Source: an uncultured Prevotella sp. (GTDB taxonomy: Bacteria; Bacteroidota; Bacteroidia; Bacteroidales; Bacteroidaceae). Taken from it: a stretch of 11,137 nucleotides of DNA. The stretch covers positions 1-11,137 of the forward strand of contig USSA01000092.1 in assembly GCA_900557255.1 (NCBI GenBank), in the 5' to 3' direction. Below, piece after piece: positions 1-6,840 of this stretch. The translations under genes were made by a program, and so were the position numbers. The notes under the pieces were generated by a model. It saw nothing but the letters and a program-made list of their open reading frames with translations, made no database searches and was not told the DNA's origin. Every line of letters starts with the position of its first letter. The stretch's first letter is position 1.

Positions 1-48
1 TTTGTGAAGAAAGACTACGATTCAACTAGAATATATAGAAACACACAC

Positions 49-97
49 AAAAAAAAGGTGCGTCACAGACTTATGACACACCCTCTTTTTTTTTCTT
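49..97 (+). terminator. Intrinsic terminator of an upstream gene outside the window
   Basis: A 9-bp stem with one C/A mismatch is formed by GGTGCGTCA (57-65) and TGACACACC (74-82), with an 8-nt loop. It is followed by a T-rich tract (86-97, nine consecutive T). An eight-A run (49-56) lies just before it, so the hairpin could also work on the minus strand, but no minus-strand gene ends here. It most likely closes a plus-strand gene left of the window. One forward frame has a stop at 27-29, which could be that gene's end, but 26 bases are too few to say. Confidence 0.8.
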
Positions 98-309
98 CTT
101 ACCTTTCTTACATGTCTGGCCGCCTCGCTTTATACTTTTTCGTCAGGTAATCTTAATAAGATAAGAGTTCAGTGTGGTTAATAAGCTCTTTCTTGTTTTT
201 TTTTTGCACAAAATCAGCAGAAATGAGTATCTATTGTGATAAATTGTAAGCATTTTATTTGTTTTTCTAACAAAAAAACGAAGTTTTCTGAAATTTTATG
301 CGAAATTAG
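98..309. other. Gene-free, AT-rich stretch upstream of the ilvD promoter
   Basis: I see no credible coding region on either strand. Visible elements are a ten-T run (196-205) preceded by a weak 5-bp inverted repeat (AAGAG 163-167 with CTCTT 186-190), which resembles a weak second terminator, and a small palindromic motif TATC...GATA around 229-242 that could be an operator. Neither matches a site I recognise. Confidence 0.5.
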
Positions 310-340
310 TTGGCTATTACATAAATTCTCTGTATCTTTG
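310..340 (+). promoter_or_regulatory. Bacteroidetes-type promoter for ilvD
   Basis: TATCTTTG (333-340) fits the Bacteroidetes -7 consensus TAnnTTTG exactly. TTGG (310-313) lies 19 bp upstream, where the -33 element (TTTG consensus) is expected. Transcription would start near 346-348, leaving a leader of about 60 nt before the ilvD ATG at 406. The match is seen in the sequence; use of the promoter is inferred. Confidence 0.75.
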
Positions 341-355
341 CAGGCAAATTATAAC

Positions 356-379
356 AAATGGGCTCGAAAGAGTCCTTTT
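356..379 (+). promoter_or_regulatory. Leader hairpin with GAAA tetraloop before ilvD
   Basis: GGGCTC (360-365) pairs with GAGTCC (370-375), with one G-U pair, around a GAAA loop (366-369), a stable GNRA-type tetraloop. After one T-T mismatch, AAA (356-358) can pair with TTT (377-379). The hairpin lies about 10-30 nt from the predicted start of transcription and is followed by TTTTAA. It could be a 5' stabilising hairpin or a weak attenuator; the T tract is short for a strong terminator. Confidence 0.5.
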
Positions 380-405
380 AAGCAAGGAAATAAAAGAAAA
401 AAGAT

Positions 406-2208
406 ATGAAACATCCATTAAGAAGTAGCGTCTGCACTGAAGGTAGAAGAATGGCAGGTGCCCGAGCACTCTGGGTAGCTGCAGGTATGAAACACGAGCA
501 GTTTGGTAAACCAATCATTGCTATCGTGAACAGCTTTACTCAGTTTGTGCCAGGTCATACCCATCTTCATGAAATCGGTCAGATCGTCAAGAAGGAAATC
601 GAAGCTATGGGGTGCTACGCAGCCGAATTCAATACCATCGCCGTTGACGACGGTATCGCAATGGGACACGACGGAATGCTCTATTCCCTCCCAAGCCGTG
701 ACATCATTGCCGATTCTGTAGAATACATGGTCAATGCTCACAAGGCCGACGCCATGATCTGCATCTCAAACTGCGACAAGGTAACACCAGGTATGCTCAT
801 GGCATCTATGCGACTGAACATTCCTACCGTGTTCTGCTCAGGTGGACCTATGGAAGCCGGACGCTGGAAGGGTGAGAACGCCGACTTGATTACAGCTATG
901 ATTAAGGGTGCTGATACAAGCGTTTCTGACGAGGAGATGAAGCAGATTGAGCAGTGCGCCTGCCCAGGTTGCGGTAGCTGCTCAGGTATGTTTACCGCCA
1001 ACTCAATGAACTCACTCACCGAGGCCATCGGTCTGAGCTTGCCAGGCAACGGAACCATTCTTGCTACCCATAAAAACCGCATCCAACTTTTTAAAGATGC
1101 AGCACGCCAGATAGTTAAGAACGCTTATGCATATTATGAGGACGGCGACGAGAGCGTATTGCCACGCAATATAGCTACCCGCGACGCATTCCTCAACGCC
1201 ATGACCCTGGACATCGCCATGGGCGGAAGCACCAACACCGTGCTTCACTTGCTGGCAGTAGCTCAGGAAGCTGGCGCAGACTTCAAGATGGAAGACATCG
1301 ACCAATTGAGCCGCAAGGTGCCTTGCCTCTGCAAGTTGAGCCCTAACACCCAGAAATACAGTGTACAGGAGTGCAACCGCGCAGGTGGTATCCTCGGTAT
1401 CCTGAACGAGCTGAACAAGGGCGGTCTGATCAACGGCACCGTAAAGCGTGTTGACGGCAAAACACTCGATGAGCAGATGAAGAAATATGACATTACCGGC
1501 ACAGAGATTGATGCCGAGGCTGACAGAATCTACCATTCAGCACCGGGCAGAAAGTTCTCTACCCAGATGGGTAGCCAGGATGCTCAGTGGGAGAGTCTTG
1601 ACACCGACCGCGCCGAGGGTTGTATCCGCGACCTCGAGCATGCTTACACCAAGGATGGCGGACTGGCTGTGCTCTTCGGCAACATCGCCCAGAACGGTTG
1701 TGTAGTAAAGACAGCCGGCGTAGACCCAGTGCTCTGGCATTTTGAGGGTCCGGCCGTATGCTTTGATTCTCAGGAAGATGCATGCGAAGGCATCCTCGGC
1801 GGAAAGGTTAACTCAGGCGACTGCGTAGTCATCACCCACGAGGGTCCGAAGGGTGGCCCTGGTATGCAGGAGATGCTCTACCCAACCTCTTACATCAAGA
1901 GCCGTCATCTGGGCAAGGAATGTGCTCTCATCACCGACGGCCGCTTCTCAGGCGGTACATCAGGCTTGAGCATCGGGCACATCAGTCCTGAGGCTGCAGC
2001 AGGTGGTAACATCGGCAAGATTAAGGATGGAGACATCATCGTCATTGATATCCCTAGCCGCTCCATCAATGTGAAGCTATCTGACGAGGAACTCGCAGCA
2101 CGCCCACAGCAGCCGCTTAAGCGCAACCGCGTGGTTAGCAAGGCACTGCGCGCTTATGCCCAGAGCGTAAGTTCGGCAGATAAGGGCGGCGTGAGAATCA
2201 TCGACTAG
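406..2208 (+). CDS. ilvD: Dihydroxy-acid dehydratase (IlvD)
   Basis: It dehydrates 2,3-dihydroxy-isovalerate and 2,3-dihydroxy-3-methylvalerate to the 2-oxo acids of valine and isoleucine; cytoplasmic, Fe-S dependent. The 600 residues align end to end, from memory, with E. coli IlvD (616 aa). Visible motifs are MAGARALW (16-23), [13 protein letters not shown] (42-54), CISNCDK (119-125), [11 protein letters not shown] (186-196) and [10 protein letters not shown] (511-520). C123 and C192 match family Fe-S ligands, and K125 matches the metal-binding lysine. Position 50-51 is Gly-His rather than the Cys-Asn of the [2Fe-2S] plant/mycobacterial type, so this is the E. coli-like, probably oxygen-sensitive [4Fe-4S] form; cluster type is inferred. 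The start at 406 puts the conserved N-terminus in place and follows an A-rich stretch. It is the first gene of the cluster, 82 bp before ilvB. Confidence 0.97.
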   Translation: MKHPLRSSVCTEGRRMAGARALWVAAGMKHEQFGKPIIAIVNSFTQFVPGHTHLHEIGQIVKKEIEAMGCYAAEFNTIAVDDGIAMGHDGMLYSLPSRDIIADSVEYMVNAHKADAMICISNCDKVTPGMLMASMRLNIPTVFCSGGPMEAGRWKGENADLITAMIKGADTSVSDEEMKQIEQCACPGCGSCSGMFTANSMNSLTEAIGLSLPGNGTILATHKNRIQLFKDAARQIVKNAYAYYEDGDESVLPRNIATRDAFLNAMTLDIAMGGSTNTVLHLLAVAQEAGADFKMEDIDQLSRKVPCLCKLSPNTQKYSVQECNRAGGILGILNELNKGGLINGTVKRVDGKTLDEQMKKYDITGTEIDAEADRIYHSAPGRKFSTQMGSQDAQWESLDTDRAEGCIRDLEHAYTKDGGLAVLFGNIAQNGCVVKTAGVDPVLWHFEGPAVCFDSQEDACEGILGGKVNSGDCVVITHEGPKGGPGMQEMLYPTSYIKSRHLGKECALITDGRFSGGTSGLSIGHISPEAAAGGNIGKIKDGDIIVIDIPSRSINVKLSDEELAARPQQPLKRNRVVSKALRAYAQSVSSADKGGVRIID

Positions 2209-2214
2209 TCTTCG

Positions 2215-2248
2215 AGAGTCTTTGAAAAGACAGTTTTAGAGTCTTTGA
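2215..2248 (+). repeat. Pair of 11-bp direct repeats between ilvD and ilvB
   Basis: AGAGTCTTTGA occurs at 2215-2225 and 2238-2248, 23 bp apart (about two helical turns), in the 82-bp gap between ilvD and ilvB. The first copy also sits in a tight inverted repeat (GTCTTT 2218-2223 with AAAGAC 2226-2231). No promoter or terminator is evident in the gap, so ilvB is probably co-transcribed with ilvD. The repeat could be a protein site, an mRNA-processing site, or chance. Confidence 0.45.
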
Positions 2249-2290
2249 GAAAAGAAAAATTTTTGAATTATTCAGAATAATAACATATAA

Positions 2291-4006
2291 ATGGCAAAAG
2301 AAGTAATAACAGGAGCCGAAGCACTGATGCGCTCCCTGAAAAGCGAGGATGTTAAAACCATCTTCGGATATCCGGGCGGCAGCATCATGCCAGTGTTTGA
2401 TGCACTGTACGGTTATACGAGAGGTGAAAAGAAGATGTTTGACCACATTTTGGTACGTCACGAGCAGGCTGCTGCTCACGCTGCACAGGGTTATGCCCGA
2501 GTCAGCGGCGAAGTGGGCGTCGCTCTTGTCACTAGTGGTCCTGGAGCTACTAATACATTGACCGGCATCGCTGATGCCATGATGGATTCTACACCAATCG
2601 TAGTCATCGCCGGACAGGTAGGCGTAGGTGCCCTGGGTACCGATGCCTTCCAGGAGGTAGACCTCGTGGGTGTTACCCAGCCAATCTCCAAGTGGTCTTA
2701 CCAGATACGCCGTGCCGAGGATGTGGCATGGGCTGTGAGCCGTGCTTTCTACATCGCCCGCAGCGGACGTCCGGGACCTGTAGTGCTCGACTTTACAAAG
2801 AATGCGCAGGTGGCTACATGCGAGTGGGAACCAGTGAAATGTGAGAAGGTTACATCTTATAAACCTTATCCTAAGATAGATGAAAAGGCGGTGGCTGAAG
2901 CTGCCGAACTCATCAACAATGCCAAGAAACCATTCGCCCTCGTGGGTCATGGAGTAGAGCTTGGCGGTGCACATAATGAACTCATCGAATTCCTCGAGAA
3001 GGCAGATATCCCTGCCGGCAGAACCCTGCTCGGCCTTTCTGCCCTGCCTAGCAACCACCCGCTCAACATGGGTATGCTCGGCATGCATGGTTCTTATGCT
3101 ACCAACATGAAGACCCAGGAGTGTGATGTGCTCATCGCCATCGGTATGCGTTTCAGCGACCGTATCACAGGCGTGCCTTCTAAGTATGCTCCTCAGGCCA
3201 AGATTATTCACCTGGACATTGACAAGGCTGAGATTGATAAGGTTATCAAGACCGATGTGGCTGTTGTGGGCGACTGCAAGCAGAGTCTGCTAGCCATTAC
3301 CCGCCTGCTGAACAAGAATGTTCACCGCGAGTGGAGAGACTCCTTCGAGGAATACCGCCAGCAGGAACAGGAGAAGGTAATAGAGAAAGATATCCATCCT
3401 ACAGAGGGACCGCTGCTTATGGGCGAGGTGACCAACGTGGTAACGGAAGCTACTCATAATGAAGCAGTTCTTGTAAACGACGTAGGCCAGAACCAGATGA
3501 TCAGTAGCCGCTACTTCAAGTTTACCAAGAAGCTGAGCATCGTAACTAGTGGTGGTTTCGGAACCATGGGCTTCGGCCTTCCGGCAGCCATCGGTGCCAC
3601 CTTCGGAGCTCCCGACCGCACCATCTGCTGTTTCTTCGGCGACGGCGGTTTCCAGATGAACATCCAGGAACTGGGCACCATCATGGAGCAGCAGGCACCG
3701 GTAAAGATGATTCTGCTGAACAACAACTATCTGGGCAACGTTCGCCAGTGGCAAGACCTGATGTTCGGCGGCCGTCACTCTTTCACCCACATGATGAATC
3801 CTCATTATGCAGAGATTGCCAAGGCCTACGGCATACCATACGATGTGGTAATAGATCGCAAGGACCTTCAGGCTAAGGTGGAGAAGATGATCAGCACCAA
3901 GGGGCCTTACCTGTTGGAGTGCGCCATCAAGGAGAATGAAGACATCGTTCCGATGACGCTGCCGGGCAAGAGTGTAGATGAGATGCAACTCGAGTTGAAT
4001 TATTAA
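2291..4006 (+). CDS. ilvB: Acetohydroxyacid synthase, large catalytic subunit
   Basis: It condenses pyruvate with pyruvate (to acetolactate) or with 2-oxobutyrate (to acetohydroxybutyrate), the committed step of valine, leucine and isoleucine synthesis. It needs thiamine diphosphate, Mg2+ and FAD. The 571 residues show the three-domain ThDP-enzyme plan: an N-terminal pyrimidine-binding domain with the catalytic glutamate E58 in VRHEQAAAHAAQGYAR, a central FAD/Rossmann-like domain (about 195-340, with GMLGMHG at 261-267), and a C-terminal pyrophosphate-binding domain with GDGGFQMN (450-457) ending in NNNYLG (477-482), the GDG-to-NN metal/ThDP motif. W487 in VRQWQ matches the tryptophan linked to 2-oxobutyrate preference in AHAS. 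The partner regulatory subunit ilvN follows after 104 bp. The start at 2291 follows an A/T-rich stretch and gives a normal N-terminus. Catabolic acetolactate synthase is unlikely given the FAD-type middle domain and the context. Confidence 0.96.
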   Translation: MAKEVITGAEALMRSLKSEDVKTIFGYPGGSIMPVFDALYGYTRGEKKMFDHILVRHEQAAAHAAQGYARVSGEVGVALVTSGPGATNTLTGIADAMMDSTPIVVIAGQVGVGALGTDAFQEVDLVGVTQPISKWSYQIRRAEDVAWAVSRAFYIARSGRPGPVVLDFTKNAQVATCEWEPVKCEKVTSYKPYPKIDEKAVAEAAELINNAKKPFALVGHGVELGGAHNELIEFLEKADIPAGRTLLGLSALPSNHPLNMGMLGMHGSYATNMKTQECDVLIAIGMRFSDRITGVPSKYAPQAKIIHLDIDKAEIDKVIKTDVAVVGDCKQSLLAITRLLNKNVHREWRDSFEEYRQQEQEKVIEKDIHPTEGPLLMGEVTNVVTEATHNEAVLVNDVGQNQMISSRYFKFTKKLSIVTSGGFGTMGFGLPAAIGATFGAPDRTICCFFGDGGFQMNIQELGTIMEQQAPVKMILLNNNYLGNVRQWQDLMFGGRHSFTHMMNPHYAEIAKAYGIPYDVVIDRKDLQAKVEKMISTKGPYLLECAIKENEDIVPMTLPGKSVDEMQLELNY

Positions 4007-4057
4007 AAGCTTTCGGCTATATATAATAAGGTGTAAATTCCTTCATGAGGGAGCATC

Positions 4058-4083
4058 CTCCGAAAAGGAAAGACTCCGAAAAG
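4058..4083 (+). repeat. Short direct repeat in the ilvB-ilvN gap
   Basis: CTCCGAAAAG occurs at 4058-4067 and 4074-4083, a 16-bp period, just downstream of a 4-bp inverted repeat GAGG (4047-4050) / CCTC (4057-4060). No terminator or consensus promoter is seen in the 104-bp gap, so ilvB and ilvN are probably co-transcribed. Significance is unknown. Confidence 0.35.
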
Positions 4084-4110
4084 TAACCGATTATTTTAAA
4101 ATTTGGAAAA

Positions 4111-4656
4111 ATGGAGAATAACAACGAAAAGAAATTATATACATTGCTTGTTTACTCAGAAAACATTGCCGGTATCCTGAATCAGATTACTGCCGTGTTT
4201 ACTCGCAGACAGGTAAACATTGAGAGCTTGAATGTTTCGGCCAGCAGTATCAAGAATATACACAAGTATACCATCACGGTTTGGAGTGTTGAAGAGCAGA
4301 TTGAGAAAATCAACAAGGCAATAGAGAAGAAGATTGATGTGGTGAAGAGCGATTACTATACCGACGACCAGATCTTCATCCATGAAGTGGCTCTCTTCAA
4401 GATTTCCACTCCGGTATTGCTTGAAAATCCAGAGGTTTCGCGCACCATCCGCAAGCATGATGCCCGCATGATGGAGGTGAATCCTACCTACAGCACCGTG
4501 CTTCTGGCAGGACTTACCGAAGACATCGCCGACCTCTTCCAGCAGCTCAACAGCTACAACTGCCTCCTTCAGTATACCCGAAGCGGCAGAATCGCTGTTA
4601 CGAGAAGTTTTGACGAACCCATCTCTGATTATCTCAAGCAGAATTCAGAAGAATAG
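4111..4656 (+). CDS. ilvN: Acetohydroxyacid synthase, small regulatory subunit
   Basis: This is the regulatory partner of IlvB. It activates the catalytic subunit and gives feedback inhibition by valine. The 181 residues start with an ACT domain (about 9-80): KLYTLLVYSENIAGILNQIT, then NIESLNVS (36-43). N18, G21 and N36 lie where family members form the valine-binding site at the ACT dimer interface, so feedback inhibition is expected but not shown. The C-terminal half (about 85-175) matches the second conserved domain of the family. At 181 aa it is somewhat longer than E. coli IlvH (about 163). The name ilvN or ilvH is a convention. ATG at 4111 follows TTTGGAAAA. An intrinsic terminator begins 20 bp after the stop, so this is the end of the ilvD-ilvB-ilvN block. 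Confidence 0.94.
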   Translation: MENNNEKKLYTLLVYSENIAGILNQITAVFTRRQVNIESLNVSASSIKNIHKYTITVWSVEEQIEKINKAIEKKIDVVKSDYYTDDQIFIHEVALFKISTPVLLENPEVSRTIRKHDARMMEVNPTYSTVLLAGLTEDIADLFQQLNSYNCLLQYTRSGRIAVTRSFDEPISDYLKQNSEE

Positions 4657-4675
4657 ATTTCTTTTATATTTTGAT

Positions 4676-4721
4676 GCCCTTTGTTCCTCTGGCTTCAAAC
4701 TAGCGGAGCAGGGGGCTTTTT
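4676..4721 (+). terminator. Intrinsic terminator between ilvN and the thioesterase gene
   Basis: GCCCTTTGTTCC (4676-4687) pairs over all 12 positions, including three G-U pairs, with GGAGCAGGGGGC (4705-4716). The loop is 17 nt and five T follow (4717-4721). It sits inside the gene cluster, so it would end most ilvD-ilvB-ilvN transcripts, with readthrough reaching the next gene. Confidence 0.75.
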
Positions 4722-4726
4722 CGGTT

Positions 4727-4753
4727 TAAAACAACAAGACAAACAACAAGATA
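4727..4753 (+). repeat. Short tandem repeat before the thioesterase gene
   Basis: The 9-mer ACAACAAGA occurs twice about 13 bp apart (near 4731 and 4744) in an A-rich, G-poor leader ahead of ATAAAAGGACGAG and the ATG at 4773. The unstructured A-rich tract probably helps ribosome loading. I see no TAnnTTTG promoter between the terminator at 4676-4721 and this gene. Confidence 0.35.
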
Positions 4754-4772
4754 AAAGGACGAGACAGATATT

Positions 4773-5576
4773 ATGGAACAGAAAATATTAGATAAGGTAG
4801 GGCGTTACGAATTCCTATCTGAGCCTTTCCACTGCGATTTCAGCAGCCACCTCTTTATGGGGCATCTTGGAAATCATCTGCTCAATGCTGCCGATTTTCA
4901 CAGCAACGACCGCGGGTTCGGCATGAACTACCTCATGCCCCAACACAAGACATGGGTTCTCAGCCGACTGGCCATTGAGATGGCAGAGATGCCGAAGTCT
5001 TACGACCGCTTTGTGATAGAAACCTGGTGCGAGAGTGCCATGAAATATTTCACATCCCGAGATTTCAAAATCTGCGGCAAGACATCATCATCAGAAGAAG
5101 CCAAGGTTTACGGTTACGGCAAGAGCGTGTGGGCAATGATTGATACGGAAACCCGACAGCCTGTTGATATTTTTGAAATTCACGACGGGCTTATCAAAGA
5201 ATATATTGATTCGGACAAACCTTGTCCTATCCAGGCAAGTTCGAGAGTGAAAATGGGCAAGGATGCCAAGCTGGTGAGAACCATTGACACCTATTATCAT
5301 GATGTAGATGTTAACGGGCACATCAACTCGGTAAAATACATCGAACATATCCTCGACCTCTTTGATCTGGATTATTACAAAAATCACTTTTTGCAAAGAT
5401 TTGAGATAGCTTACGTAGCAGAAAGTCACCAGGGAGACCAACTTCATTTCTATTTGGAAGAAACAAGTGAGGCAGAAAAAATGCAAGAATACTGCATAAA
5501 GATAACAAAAACCAGCAAAAATGACGCAAATGAGGTGGAAGTTGTAAGAAGTAAGGCTAAATTTATAAAAAATTGA
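4773..5576 (+). CDS. Acyl-ACP thioesterase (FatA/FatB-like, double hot-dog)
   Basis: It is expected to hydrolyse acyl-acyl carrier protein to free fatty acid and ACP in the cytoplasm. The 267 residues fit the bacterial acyl-ACP thioesterase family (PF01643): an N-terminal hot-dog domain (about 5-140, with KTWVLSRL at 59-66) and a C-terminal one (about 150-265). The C-terminal signature DVNGHINSVKY (179-189) supplies D179, N181 and H183, equivalent to the Asp-Asn-His catalytic set of plant FatB. E217 in VAESHQGD matches the plant catalytic Glu; the following residue is Ser (S218), where plant enzymes have Cys. There is no signal peptide or transit peptide. From memory, Bacteroides thetaiotaomicron has a related thioesterase in its ilv cluster. 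Its link to branched-chain synthesis, perhaps handling of iso/anteiso acyl chains, is inferred from position only. Chain-length specificity cannot be read here. Confidence 0.9.
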   Translation: MEQKILDKVGRYEFLSEPFHCDFSSHLFMGHLGNHLLNAADFHSNDRGFGMNYLMPQHKTWVLSRLAIEMAEMPKSYDRFVIETWCESAMKYFTSRDFKICGKTSSSEEAKVYGYGKSVWAMIDTETRQPVDIFEIHDGLIKEYIDSDKPCPIQASSRVKMGKDAKLVRTIDTYYHDVDVNGHINSVKYIEHILDLFDLDYYKNHFLQRFEIAYVAESHQGDQLHFYLEETSEAEKMQEYCIKITKTSKNDANEVEVVRSKAKFIKN

Positions 5577-5584
5577 AAGAAAAA

Positions 5585-5616
5585 TTTGGTAGTTTCATTT
5601 TATTTGCTTATCTTTG
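5585..5616 (+). promoter_or_regulatory. Bacteroidetes-type promoter for ilvC
   Basis: TATCTTTG (5609-5616) is an exact TAnnTTTG -7 element, and TTTG (5585-5588) lies 20 bp upstream as an exact -33 element. This is the best promoter match in the window. It starts right after the thioesterase stop codon and implies transcription from about 5622-5624, giving ilvC a leader of about 150 nt and independent expression. Confidence 0.8.
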
Positions 5617-5634
5617 CACTCAGAAAATAAGAAT

Positions 5635-5773
5635 AAACCCAGAGCCGCCTTCTTGGATAGGGGGTGGACGGATCAAACAGGCTCTCTTTGGATAAGAATA
5701 CAGCTCGCATCCGTATGGACAAGTATAACCCGCGGCTCCACAAACGGCAAGCCGCACAAAAAAAATAAAAATT
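5635..5773 (+). promoter_or_regulatory. Long structured ilvC leader with competing stems
   Basis: Four perfect complementarities are visible. AGAGCC (5641-5646) pairs with GGCTCT (5680-5685). GAGCCGC (5642-5648) pairs with GCGGCTC (5732-5738). GCGGCT (5732-5737) pairs with AGCCGC (5750-5755). ACGGAT (5668-5673) pairs with ATCCGT (5709-5714). The first three share strands, so they cannot all form at once, an arrangement seen in regulatory leaders. The last hairpin ends 18 nt before the ilvC ATG and has no U tract, so any switch would act on translation or stability rather than termination. I do not recognise a known riboswitch class. Regulation is inferred; the pairings are seen. Confidence 0.45.
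5715..5768 (+). CDS. Possible 17-codon upstream ORF in the ilvC leader
   Basis: An ATG at 5715 opens a frame MDKYNPRLHKRQAAQKK that stops at 5766-5768, five bases before the ilvC ATG. The frame is open further upstream to a GTG at 5664. The peptide is very basic and has one Leu and no Ile or Val, so it is not a classical branched-chain attenuation peptide. It overlaps the leader stems at 5732-5755, so translating it would disrupt them. There is no ribosome-binding sequence, though this phylum often lacks one. It may be chance. Confidence 0.2.
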   Translation: MDKYNPRLHKRQAAQKK

Positions 5774-6817
5774 ATGGCAGAAATGAATTTCGGTGGCGTA
5801 ATGGAAACTGTTGTCACCAGTCATGAATTTTCATTGGAGAAAGCACGTGAAGTATTGAAGAACGAAACAATCGCAGTTATCGGTTATGGTATCCAGGGTC
5901 CTGGTCAGGCTTGTAACCTTCGCGATAATGGTTTCAACGTCATCGTCGGACAGCGTCAGGGTAAGACCTACGAGAAGTGTCTGAAGGATGGTTGGGTTCC
6001 TGGTAAGACATTGTTCTCTATCGAGGAAGCTGCTGAAAAGGGTACTATCATCTGTATGTTGCTTTCTGATGCCGGTCAGATTGCATGCTGGCCAAAGATT
6101 AAGCCACACCTCACAGCAGGTAAGACTTTGTATTATTCACATGGTTTCGCTATCAACTGGAGCGACCGCACAGGCGTTGTTCCACCAAAGGATATTGATG
6201 TAATCATGGTTGCTCCTAAGGGTTCTGGTACTTCTCTCCGCACTATGTTCTGCGAGGGTCGTGGTTTGAACTGCTCTTACGCTGTATACCAGGATGCATC
6301 TGGCAAGGCAGAGGAGAAGACTATTGCCTTCGGTATCGGTATCGGTGCCGGTTATTTGTTCAAGACAACATTCCAGCGTGAGGCTACTTCTGACCTCACA
6401 GGTGAGCGTGGCTCATTGATGGGTGCAATTGAGGGATTGTTGGAGGCACAGTATGACGTGCTCCGCGAGAATGGTCACTCACCATCTGAGGCTTTCAACG
6501 AGACTGTTGAGGAGCTCACACAGAGCCTTGGCCCTCTCTTCGGTGCTAAGGGTATGGATTGGATGTATGCTAACTGTTCAACAACAGCTCAGCGTGGTGC
6601 TCTTGACTGGGCTCCTCGTTTCCGTGAGGCTATCAAGCCTGTAATGGAGTGGTTGTACTACTCTGTAAAGACAGGTAACGAGGCTCAGATTTCTATCGAC
6701 AAGAACTCTCAGGCTGATTATCGCGAGAAGTTGAACGCTGAACTCGAGGCTATGCGCAACAAGGAAATGTGGCAGGCTGGTGTTACAGTTCGTAAACTTC
6801 GCCCTGAGAATAACTAA
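5774..6817 (+). CDS. ilvC: Ketol-acid reductoisomerase (IlvC), short-form, fungal-like
   Basis: It isomerises and reduces acetolactate or acetohydroxybutyrate to the dihydroxy acids used by IlvD; needs NAD(P)H and Mg2+. The 347 residues comprise a Rossmann domain with GYGIQGPGQ (37-45) and one knotted C-terminal domain (class I length). H123 (SHGF), the metal ligands D207 and E211 (SDLTGERG), E239 and E243, and S269 (CSTTAQRG) fit the known active site. R61 in the loop after the second strand favours NADPH, by inference. Stretches such as RENGHSPSEAFNETVEE (231-247) and the C-terminal KLRPEN resemble my memory of yeast Ilv5 more than E. coli IlvC. The ATG at 5774 follows an A-rich tract. Codons are strongly T-ending (GGT, GCT), unlike the neighbours, which suggests high expression from its own promoter. 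Confidence 0.96.
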   Translation: MAEMNFGGVMETVVTSHEFSLEKAREVLKNETIAVIGYGIQGPGQACNLRDNGFNVIVGQRQGKTYEKCLKDGWVPGKTLFSIEEAAEKGTIICMLLSDAGQIACWPKIKPHLTAGKTLYYSHGFAINWSDRTGVVPPKDIDVIMVAPKGSGTSLRTMFCEGRGLNCSYAVYQDASGKAEEKTIAFGIGIGAGYLFKTTFQREATSDLTGERGSLMGAIEGLLEAQYDVLRENGHSPSEAFNETVEELTQSLGPLFGAKGMDWMYANCSTTAQRGALDWAPRFREAIKPVMEWLYYSVKTGNEAQISIDKNSQADYREKLNAELEAMRNKEMWQAGVTVRKLRPENN

Positions 6818-6840
6818 TTTTTTTCTCGTACATAATGTTG

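Noticed and set aside
3..29. Possible last eight codons of an upstream plus-strand gene before the terminator at 49-97
   Set aside because: Too short to distinguish from chance; another forward frame is also open here.
1012..1536. Long minus-strand open frame opposite ilvD (174 aa), and others like it opposite ilvB (2198-3211, 337 aa; 3290-3988, 232 aa)
   Set aside because: They lie antisense to strongly conserved enzyme genes, have no recognisable motifs, and are explained by the codon bias of the real genes.
5732..5755. ilvC leader hairpin as an intrinsic terminator
   Set aside because: The plus strand after the stem is A-rich, not T-rich, and on the minus strand the stem is followed by GGGTTATA, so it cannot be a rho-independent terminator in either direction.
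5614..5826. Plus-strand open frame of 70 aa spanning the ilvC leader and start
   Set aside because: It overlaps the ilvC start out of frame, depends on a TTG start inside the -7 element, and its sequence resembles no protein. The leader is better read as untranslated RNA.
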